Origin: Chthoniobacteraceae bacterium
GTDB taxonomy: Bacteria; Verrucomicrobiota; Verrucomicrobiia; Chthoniobacterales; Chthoniobacteraceae
Length of the DNA: 12,314 nt
Direction: 5' to 3'
Assembly: GCA_947478975.1 (NCBI GenBank)
Contig: CANJYI010000037.1
Span: 1-12,314, forward strand
Every line of letters begins with the position of its first letter. Within the stretch, counting starts at the first letter, position 1. The notes under the pieces were generated by a model. The model was not told where the DNA came from and made no database searches. It saw only the letters and a program-made list of their open reading frames with translations. A program made the position numbers and the translations under genes. This document shows, one piece after another, positions 6,085 through 12,314 of the stretch.

Positions 6085-7554
6085 ATGAAGCAATCTCTTT
6101 GCGATTCGTGCCGCCCCATCACCACACGGCGTGATTTTCTCACGCGCAGTGCCTTCGGCCTGGGCGGGCTCGGGTTGGCTACTCTGATGCAGGACCTCGG
6201 TATGGCGGCGGAGCCTGCGACGCAATCAGCGCTCTCGCCACTCGCGCCGAGAAAGCCTCATTTTGCGGCTAGTGCGAAGCGGGTGATACACATTTTCTGC
6301 GAGGGCGGGCCGTCGCAGGTGGATACGTTCGATCCGAAACCCTCGCTCGAAAAGTTTCACGGCAAAATGGCGGACGAGGTGATGAAGGATTACCAAAAGA
6401 CTGCGGGCGATGTGGCGGCGGGCATGGGGCGCCTGAGCGGAAAGCTGCAGCGGTCGGCGTTCAAGTTTGCCAAGCACGGGCAGTCCGGCCTGGAAATCAG
6501 CGAGGTTTTTCCAAAGCTTGCGACGCATGCCGACGAAATGTGCGTGATCCGCTCCATGCACACAAAGACTTCCGTGCACGAGCCCGCGCAGCTGATTATG
6601 AACACGGGCGAATTCGCCAGCGTGCGGCCAAGCGTAGGTGCCTGGACGGTGTATGGGCTTGGGTCGGAAAATCAGAACCTGCCCGGTTTTGTCGCGCTGT
6701 CGCTGAGTGGCACGGCGGCCGTCGGCGACAAGCAATGGGGCAACGCGTTTCTGCCTGCATGGTGCTGCGGCACGGGCATCCCGACGAAAGACCCGACGAT
6801 CACGAAAATGATCGAGCACATCCGCAGCGGCACGACTTCGCTGCGCGAACAACGGCGGCAGCTCGATCTGATGCGTGCGATGCACGAGGATTTTGCGCAG
6901 AAGCATCCGGGCGATGCGCTGCTCGAAGGCCGCGTGAGCGCTTTCGAGACGGCGTTCCGCATGCAGATTGAAGCAACCGATGCCTTTGACCTCACGCGCG
7001 AGCCGCTGCACATCCGCGAAATGTACGGCAACACCGAGCAGGGCCGCCAGCTGCTTCTTGCGCGCCGTCTCTCAGAGCGTGGGGTGCGCTTTGTGCAGGT
7101 TATTCACAACGGGTGGGATACGCATGACCTCAACGATGAGCGTCACCGTGACCTCTGCGGTGCGGCCGACCAGCCTCTGCACGCGCTACTCACCGATTTG
7201 AAACAACGCGACATGCTCAAGGACACGCTTCTTGTGTGGGGCGGTGAATTCGGCCGCACGCCGACGAGTGACAACAACGACGTGGCAAAAAAGAAGGGCA
7301 TCGGCCGCGACCACAATGCCGGCGGATTCACCATGTGGATGGCCGGCGGCGGCACGAAGCCCGGGACGGTTTTCGGCGCGACGGACGAGTTTGGCGCGCT
7401 GGCAGTACAGGACAAGGTGGAAGTCCACGATCTCCACGCGACAATGATGCACCTGCTCGGCTTCGATCACGAAAAGCTGACGTATCGCTATGCGGGCCGC
7501 GACTTCCGGCTGACGGATGTCTATGGGCATGTGGTGAATGGGGTAATTGCGTGA
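6085..7554 (+). CDS. Tat-exported DUF1501 protein (alkaline-phosphatase/sulfatase-like fold)
   Basis: This is a 489-residue protein of normal family length. The twin-arginine signal TRRDFLT (residues 14-20) and the following glycine/leucine-rich stretch (AFGLGGLGLATLM) indicate Tat export. A Cys pair C6-x2-C9 precedes the signal. Family blocks are CEGGPSQVDTFDPKP (72-86, with the acidic D80/D83), WDTHD (344-348), WGGEFGRTP (385-393) and GRDHN (407-411) followed by GGF. DUF1501 is related in fold to alkaline phosphatases and sulfatases, and these Asp/His/Glu blocks would be its candidate metal ligands. Catalysis has not been shown for the family to my knowledge. The gene is first in a two-gene operon with the PSD1 haem protein 8 bp downstream, the usual partnership, and is probably activated by the divergent LysR regulator. 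No Shine-Dalgarno precedes the ATG. The start is fixed by the position of the Tat motif. Confidence 0.95.
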   Translation: MKQSLCDSCRPITTRRDFLTRSAFGLGGLGLATLMQDLGMAAEPATQSALSPLAPRKPHFAASAKRVIHIFCEGGPSQVDTFDPKPSLEKFHGKMADEVMKDYQKTAGDVAAGMGRLSGKLQRSAFKFAKHGQSGLEISEVFPKLATHADEMCVIRSMHTKTSVHEPAQLIMNTGEFASVRPSVGAWTVYGLGSENQNLPGFVALSLSGTAAVGDKQWGNAFLPAWCCGTGIPTKDPTITKMIEHIRSGTTSLREQRRQLDLMRAMHEDFAQKHPGDALLEGRVSAFETAFRMQIEATDAFDLTREPLHIREMYGNTEQGRQLLLARRLSERGVRFVQVIHNGWDTHDLNDERHRDLCGAADQPLHALLTDLKQRDMLKDTLLVWGGEFGRTPTSDNNDVAKKKGIGRDHNAGGFTMWMAGGGTKPGTVFGATDEFGALAVQDKVEVHDLHATMMHLLGFDHEKLTYRYAGRDFRLTDVYGHVVNGVIA

Positions 7555-7562
7555 TTTTTGCT

Positions 7563-10500
7563 ATGTCCCATCGCCGAATTGCGGTTCTCACGGTCCTCGC
7601 AATGCATCCCTTCGCTGCGCTGTGCGCTGCCGAGCCGACTGCGGAGCAAGCGGCGCTTTTTGAAAATAAGATCCGCCCGATTCTCGTCGAGCGCTGCTAC
7701 GAGTGCCACAGCGCCGAAAAGAAGCAGAAGGGCGGGCTCCTTCTGGACACCAAGGAAGCGGTGCTCAAGGGCGGCGACACAGGGCCGGCGCTGGAAGCGG
7801 GCGATCCTGCAAAATCGCTGCTGATCGCGGCGGTAAAGTGGACCAAAAAAGATTTGCAGATGCCTCCGAAGGAGCAGCTCAGCGAGGAACAGATCGCGGA
7901 TCTCGAGGCCTGGATCAAGGCCGGCGCCCCCGACCCTCGCTCCGGCCCGCGCACGCTGACAAAGATCGAGCAGCATCTCGAAGACTCAAAGAAGCACTGG
8001 TCCTTCCTGCCTGTCGTTGATCCGAAGCCGGCCTCGCTCGATGCAATCATCGGGACGAAGTCGACGCAGCCTGCAGACAGGCGCACGCTCATCCGGCGCG
8101 CGTATTTCGACCTCGTCGGTGTGCCGCCGACCTTTGCGGAAGTGAATGCATTTGCCGCCGACACCTCGCAGCAGGCCTTTGAACAGCTCGTGGACAGGCT
8201 ACTCGCCGATCCGCGCTACGGCGAACGCTGGGGCCGGCACTGGCTCGATGTCGTTCGCTATGCAGACAACATGGGCGTGATCAACAGTGATGACACGTAC
8301 CCAAATGCATTCACGTATCGTGACTACGTCATCAAGTCCTTCAACGACGACAAGCCCTACGACCGTTTCCTCCTCGAGCAAATGGCCGCCGACCAGCTCG
8401 ACACCGCGAATGATACGAGCACGCTTGCCGGCATGGGCTTTCTCGGCATCGGACGGCGCCAGGCTCGGCGGCTCGACTATGACACGCTGGACGATATGCT
8501 CGATGTGATCGGACGTGGCGTGATGGGGCTCACCATTGGCTGCGCGCGCTGCCACGATCACAAGCTGGAACCCATCACCACGAAGGACTACTACGGGCTC
8601 CTCGCCGTGTTGCAGAGCAGCAAGGAACCTGACATCCAGCCCGTGCTCCCACAGGCCGAGACGCCGCAGACGCGGGAGTATACCGAGAAGAATCGCATTT
8701 TACGGGCAGAATACATCCGAACCATCGCGTTCGAGGCGGACCGCTCGATGAGCGCCTTGCGTTCACGCGTCGGCGACTACTTGCAGGCGGCGAAAGACTC
8801 GGAGTTTAAGACGATGTATGAGGGCAAGACGGTGAAAAGCGACATCCTCGACCCACGACGCCTGAGTAGCAGCGTCCACGGCCGTCTGGTCAAGGTTTGG
8901 GACAAGTGGGTAAAAGGGCACGCCGAGGTTTTTACCCCTTGGCTGGAATTGTCCGCACTGAGCGAGGTGGATTTTTCAGCGAAGGCCACGGCGATGTGCG
9001 AGGCTTACAGCAAAAATGCGGACAAGACGCTACTCGACTCCGTCGCACGCGCCTTTTCCAAAGCGGCGCCCAAGAATCTGCGCGAAATCGCAGACATCTA
9101 CAACGGACTTTACACCAACCAGATCGAAACGTTGTGGGCGGAGAAATGGCGCGCGCCGCTGAATGTCGCGTGCATTCCGACGGAGGAAGAACTCAGTCTG
9201 CCGGGCAAAGATCTCGAACCGCGCGCCGTCGAGCGCCTCAACACCGTGCAGCGCGCCAATGCGCTCCCCGAAGCGGAAGATCAAACGCTCCGCGCGATCT
9301 TCATCGAAGACGGCTCGCCCTTCTTTTTCACGGGAAAGGATTTCCTCAGCAGCAACCTCTACTCCACACGCGATGTCGCTGATGGGTTTCGCCGTAACGT
9401 CACGAAAGCGCTGACTGAACTTGCGAACCACCCTGGGGCGACGGCGCGGGCGATGACCTTTGTGGATGCGGAGAAAATGGTCGAAGGCAAAGTCTTTGTG
9501 CGCGGCAATCCCCAGACGCCGGGCTCCGCAGCGCCTCGCCAGTTCCTCACCGCGTTTAGGCACCTCGCGCCCGAGTCTTTCCCGAAGGACAAAAGCGGCC
9601 GACTTCAGCTCGCGCAAGCCATCACGAGCAAAGAGAACCCGCTTACAGCACGCGTGATTGTGAACCGGGTGTGGGGCTGGCATTTTGGCGAGTCGATCGT
9701 CGACACGCCGAGCGACTTTGGTTTCCGCGGCGACAAGCCGAAGAATCAGCCGCTCCTTGATCACCTCGCAGCGTTGTTCATGGAGGAAGGGTGGAGCTTC
9801 AAGAAACTGCACAAGCACATCATGCTCACCGCCGCCTATCAGCATGCTGATTTTCCGATCCGGCCGCTGGATATGGAGCCGTTCCGCGACTCGCTGCTCT
9901 CCGTCACGGGCCGGCTGCAGATTGAGCTCTTCGGCAAGGCCGAGAAGATTGACTCCAGCATGCGCCGCACCGTTTACGGCTTCGTGGATCGCAGGAACCT
10001 GCCATCGCTCTATCGAAGCTTCGACTTTCCCGATCCGAATTTCAGCGCGCCAAAACGCAGTCGCACCGCGCTGACGCCACGCGCGCTCATTTTGATGAAC
10101 AGCCCCCTGCTGACCGAAAGCGCAAAAACGCTCGCCGCAACACTCACGCAAGAATTGCCCGACGAAAAGAGCCGTATCAACGCACTCTACCATCGTATTT
10201 TTCAGCGCCAACCGACCGAGAAGGAGTTTGCGCGTGCTCAAGGTTACCTTGCCGCGTATCCGCAGAACGACCTCGTGCAACCGGAGGCCAAGGACTGGCA
10301 ATATGGCTATGGAGAGTTCGACGGCGCGGCCAAAAAAGTGAAGACCTTCGCGAACATCACCGCATTTGATGGCAAGGCTTTTAGGGCCACAACGAAATCC
10401 GCCGACGGCAAAAGCGGCGGTGTCATGCTGAACGCACTCGGGGGCGATTCCGGCCCGGGTACCGCGATGAGCAGCATCCGCCGCTGGGTTGCGCCGATCG

Positions 10501-10895
10501 ATGGCGAGGTTCAAATCACAGCCGAACTCACGCACACAGACGCGAAGACCGAAGGCGTCATCGCACGCGTGATCTCCAGCCGCGCCGGCGAACTCGGCGA
10601 ATGGAAAGCCAAGGCGCAATCGGTCTGCACCGATCTCGCGAAAGTAGCCGTGAAGAAAGGCGACACACTCGACTTCATTGTGAGCAGCCAGAGCGACAAA
10701 GATGCCGGCGCCTACCTCTGGTCCCCGAGTATCTCCGTCCCCGGCACCGCGATGCCTGGCATGCCCGGGATGCCCCAACGCTGGGATGCCCGTGTGGATT
10801 TCTCCGATCCAAACAAACCCGCGAAGCCGCTCACCGCATTGGAAGAGCTCTGCCAGGCGCTGCTGCTTTCGCCGGAGTTTGCGGTGCTGGAGTGA
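7563..10895 (+). CDS. Exported haem protein with PSCyt1, PSCyt2 (DUF1549) and PSD1 (DUF1553) domains
   Basis: This is a 1110-residue protein. The frame is open further upstream inside DUF1501, but the ATG at 7563 gives a good Sec signal peptide (residues 1-23, ending FAALCAAEP) 8 bp after the DUF1501 stop, so I take that start. PSCyt1 (about 35-125) has the haem motif CYECH at 45-49 and the closing MPP (100-102). PSCyt2/DUF1549 (about 150-350) has a DPRYGERWGRHWLDVVRYAD block (217-236) and a second motif CARCH at 327-331, followed by DHKLEPIT. A long linker follows (about 350-640), then PSD1/DUF1553 (about 670-900, with ENPLTARVIVNRVWGWHFGE at 691-710) and the family's final helix LEELCQALLLSPEF (1093-1106). 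About 175 residues (roughly 905-1080) between the last two parts form a separate beta-rich module ending in a Met-Pro-Gly run (GTAMPGMPGMP). The protein is probably envelope-located and paired with DUF1501. Enzyme activity is unknown; an oxidative role is inferred. Confidence 0.95.
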   Translation: MSHRRIAVLTVLAMHPFAALCAAEPTAEQAALFENKIRPILVERCYECHSAEKKQKGGLLLDTKEAVLKGGDTGPALEAGDPAKSLLIAAVKWTKKDLQMPPKEQLSEEQIADLEAWIKAGAPDPRSGPRTLTKIEQHLEDSKKHWSFLPVVDPKPASLDAIIGTKSTQPADRRTLIRRAYFDLVGVPPTFAEVNAFAADTSQQAFEQLVDRLLADPRYGERWGRHWLDVVRYADNMGVINSDDTYPNAFTYRDYVIKSFNDDKPYDRFLLEQMAADQLDTANDTSTLAGMGFLGIGRRQARRLDYDTLDDMLDVIGRGVMGLTIGCARCHDHKLEPITTKDYYGLLAVLQSSKEPDIQPVLPQAETPQTREYTEKNRILRAEYIRTIAFEADRSMSALRSRVGDYLQAAKDSEFKTMYEGKTVKSDILDPRRLSSSVHGRLVKVWDKWVKGHAEVFTPWLELSALSEVDFSAKATAMCEAYSKNADKTLLDSVARAFSKAAPKNLREIADIYNGLYTNQIETLWAEKWRAPLNVACIPTEEELSLPGKDLEPRAVERLNTVQRANALPEAEDQTLRAIFIEDGSPFFFTGKDFLSSNLYSTRDVADGFRRNVTKALTELANHPGATARAMTFVDAEKMVEGKVFVRGNPQTPGSAAPRQFLTAFRHLAPESFPKDKSGRLQLAQAITSKENPLTARVIVNRVWGWHFGESIVDTPSDFGFRGDKPKNQPLLDHLAALFMEEGWSFKKLHKHIMLTAAYQHADFPIRPLDMEPFRDSLLSVTGRLQIELFGKAEKIDSSMRRTVYGFVDRRNLPSLYRSFDFPDPNFSAPKRSRTALTPRALILMNSPLLTESAKTLAATLTQELPDEKSRINALYHRIFQRQPTEKEFARAQGYLAAYPQNDLVQPEAKDWQYGYGEFDGAAKKVKTFANITAFDGKAFRATTKSADGKSGGVMLNALGGDSGPGTAMSSIRRWVAPIDGEVQITAELTHTDAKTEGVIARVISSRAGELGEWKAKAQSVCTDLAKVAVKKGDTLDFIVSSQSDKDAGAYLWSPSISVPGTAMPGMPGMPQRWDARVDFSDPNKPAKPLTALEELCQALLLSPEFAVLE

Positions 10896-11360
10896 TGCCT
10901 GAATACGAGCATGTCCCTATTGATTTAGCTCCAGCCCGCCGCGCCGCCCCTTCACTCTGCCGAAAGCAACCCATCCGCCGTCGAGGTTTTGAAGGAAGCC
11001 ACCATTGGCGGCCGCACTGTGCGGCTTGGCCCGGCGCCCGGCTTGGTTTCGGGTGGATGAAGACTCGCATTGGTGTTGGCATGCGAACCGGGCTTCGCAA
11101 CTGGTGGCGCGGGATGCCGCTTTCAGTCATGCCGAAGACATGACCTGAAGCCGCGAGCAAGAGAAGATACTCAACGGACAACTGATGGGGAGCGCCTCCT
11201 TTCCAATTCGCGGAATCACCCTGTTTGGCATTCGAAGCTTTGACCGGTTGGCATTACCAGTCCGCCTCCCTCGCTGCCCCAGAGTCTCGGCGAAGAGCTA
11301 TTTTCCTGCGACTCAGGCTTCCTGCGGTCCCCACTTGGGGGTAGGTTCCCGCCCTTCTCT
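10896..11360. other. 465-bp gap between the PSD1 operon and rapA
   Basis: No intact gene is recognised. The gap holds a possible decayed frame (separate entry), a perfect GCCGCAC/GTGCGGC hairpin with a minimal loop (11011-11025), a nested pair GCCCGG/CCGGGC (11036-11041, 11088-11093) around TCGCAT/ATGCGA (11065-11086), and CCCC-ACTT-GGGG (11329-11340) shortly before rapA. None of these is followed by a T tract, so no intrinsic terminator is called. A rapA promoter should lie here but is not distinct. Confidence 0.5.
10929..11148 (+). pseudogene. Possible remnant of a protein-coding gene (frameshifted)
   Basis: Two neighbouring frames have protein-like composition. From 10929 the frame gives a stretch ending VEVLKEATIGGRTVRLGPAP before a TGA at 11058. 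One frame over, from about 11041, AWFRVDEDSHWCWHANRASQ continues to LVARDAAFSHAEDMT and a TGA at 11146. A single-base shift near 11040 would join them into one product of about 70 residues, which suggests the 3' end of a decayed gene. I do not recognise the family, and chance cannot be excluded. Confidence 0.25.
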
Positions 11361-12314
11361 ATGGAACTTGAACGGATGCACCCAGGACAGCGGATTGTCA
11401 GCAACTCGGAACCAGAACTTGGCTTGGGTATTGTGATGAAGTCGGATGCGGCACGGGTGGAGGTTTTCTTTCCGGCAGCCGGGGAACAGCGGCAATACGC
11501 AGTGCGCAGCGCCCCCTTGCGGCGCGTCCGTTTCAAGGAGGGCGACCGTTTGAAGCTCCACAGCGGAGAACCGTTCGTGGTGGATAGGGTCGAGGAACGC
11601 GTCGGGCTGCTGGTCTATATTGCCGAGGGGCGGGAGGTGCCCGAGGCACATCTCTCCGACACCATCAGCTTCAGCTCGCCTGAAGAACGGCTTCTGGCGG
11701 GGCAAACCGACGAACTCTACGCCTTCGAGCTCCGTGCCGAAGCGCTGCGGCAACGGGCCGCTCTCCTTCAAAACCCGGTGCGCGGCCTGATTGGCGGCCG
11801 GGTGGACCTTCTGCCACATCAGATCTTCATCGCCAGCGAGGTCACCAGCCGGAGGATTCCGCGCGTTTTGCTGGCGGATGAAGTCGGCCTTGGAAAGACC
11901 ATCGAAGCCGGCCTCATCCTGCACCGGCTCCACCGGACCGGCCGCGCCGGGCGGGTGCTGCTGCTGCTTCCCGAACCGCTCGTCCACCAGTGGTTCGTGG
12001 AAATGTGGCGCCGCTTCAACCTGCTCTTCAGCCTGTTTGACGCGGATCGCTGCACGGCCATCGAGTGCAACCAGCCCACAGCCAACCCCTTTCTGGACAG
12101 CCAGCTGGTCATTTGCAGCATCGCGTTTCTTGCAAACGACCCTGCGCGCAAGCAGCAAGCCGTGGAGGCCGGATGGGACCTGCTCGTCGTCGACGAGGCG
12201 CACCACCTGCAGTGGGCGCCCGACGCCCCCAGCCCCGAGTACTCGCTCGTCGAAAGTCTCGCCACTTGCACGCCAGCCCTGCTGCTGCTCACCGCCACAC
12301 CCCAGCAACTCGGC
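11361..12314 (+). CDS. rapA: RNA polymerase-associated SWI2/SNF2 ATPase RapA (HepA), N-terminal 318 residues, cut by window edge
   Basis: The frame from ATG 11361 is open to the window edge. The product closely follows E. coli RapA as I remember it: an N-terminal Tudor-like region (about 1-110; HPGQRIVSNSEPELGLGIV, then FSSPEERLLAGQTDELYAFE), then the SNF2-type ATPase with PHQIFIASEV, Walker A DEVGLGKT (173-180, within LLADEVGLGKTIEAGLILH), HQWFVEMWRRFNLLFSLFD (209-227), the Walker B box DEAHH (278-282) and motif III TAT (311-313). RapA (about 970 residues in E. coli) binds core RNA polymerase and uses ATP to recycle it after transcription. Only the first third is visible. A second start at M6 (11376) would align even better with the E. 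coli N-terminus (x-GQRW/I); neither has a strong Shine-Dalgarno. The minus-strand frame opposite (11313-12308) is a GC-driven shadow. Confidence 0.93.
   Translation, partial: MELERMHPGQRIVSNSEPELGLGIVMKSDAARVEVFFPAAGEQRQYAVRSAPLRRVRFKEGDRLKLHSGEPFVVDRVEERVGLLVYIAEGREVPEAHLSDTISFSSPEERLLAGQTDELYAFELRAEALRQRAALLQNPVRGLIGGRVDLLPHQIFIASEVTSRRIPRVLLADEVGLGKTIEAGLILHRLHRTGRAGRVLLLLPEPLVHQWFVEMWRRFNLLFSLFDADRCTAIECNQPTANPFLDSQLVICSIAFLANDPARKQQAVEAGWDLLVVDEAHHLQWAPDAPSPEYSLVESLATCTPALLLLTATPQQLG

Noticed and set aside
7335..7562. N-terminal extension of the PSD1 protein into DUF1501
   Set aside because: It would overlap DUF1501 by 220 bp and bury the signal peptide that starts at 7563.
9030..10778. 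Long minus-strand open frame of 582 codons opposite the PSD1 gene
   Set aside because: It is antisense to a clearly conserved protein, has no recognisable domain, and reflects codon bias in GC-rich DNA.
11011..11025. Hairpin GCCGCAC/GTGCGGC as terminator of the DUF1501 operon
   Set aside because: The loop is too tight and no T tract follows.
10895..11143. 82-codon frame starting in a TGATG overlap with the PSD1 stop
   Set aside because: The overlap is suggestive of coupling, but the product is rich in Arg, Trp, Gly and Pro with no recognisable features, and neighbouring frames look more protein-like.
11313..12308. Minus-strand open frame of 331 codons at the right end
   Set aside because: The plus strand encodes RapA with all helicase motifs; the antisense frame has no family features.
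1..12314. CRISPR array, tRNA or rRNA genes
   Set aside because: I saw no regularly spaced repeats, and no cloverleaf or conserved rRNA segments, on either strand.

Overview
The window looks like chromosomal DNA of a Verrucomicrobiota bacterium, with Planctomycetota as the main alternative. The reason is four genes from the 'planctomycete-type' domain families (PSCyt1/2/3 haem domains, PSD1-5 domains, DUF1552/HXXSHH and DUF1501), which are concentrated in those phyla. The DNA looks GC-rich, and I see no convincing Shine-Dalgarno sequence in front of any of the main genes. This phylum call is an inference from gene content only.

Layout. Positions 1-116 hold the probable tail of a plus-strand gene and a possible terminator. 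Positions 171-4121 (minus strand) hold a two-gene unit: a Tat-exported DUF1552 protein (2829-4121, GTG start), followed downstream by a Sec-exported haem protein of the PSCyt1/PSD3/PSD5/PSD4/PSCyt3/PSD2 type (171-2807). A gene-poor stretch of about 0.9 kb follows (4122-5047). It carries a palindromic operator-like site at the DUF1552 start, a 371-bp MITE-like element with inverted ends and an 8-bp near-perfect target duplication, and a patch of strong, partly mutually exclusive hairpins. A LysR-type regulator (5048-5995, minus) is transcribed away from a plus-strand pair: a Tat-exported DUF1501 protein (6085-7554) and, 8 bp later, a 1110-residue PSCyt1/PSCyt2/PSD1 haem protein (7563-10895). 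The 89-bp LysR/DUF1501 intergenic region contains a good LysR box. After a 465-bp gap with a possible decayed reading frame, the 5' end of rapA (SWI2/SNF2 ATPase that recycles RNA polymerase) starts at 11361 and runs off the right edge.

How the genes may work together. The locus holds two analogous but non-homologous export pairs. Each is one Tat substrate (DUF1552 or DUF1501) plus one Sec-exported protein with CxxCH haem motifs (PSCyt1/PSD3-5 or PSCyt1/2-PSD1). They sit on either side of a LysR gene that very probably controls the DUF1501 pair. The biochemical role of these families is not settled. An extracytoplasmic oxidative role, often discussed in connection with polysaccharide use, is inference. 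rapA is a housekeeping gene and probably unrelated to the pairs.
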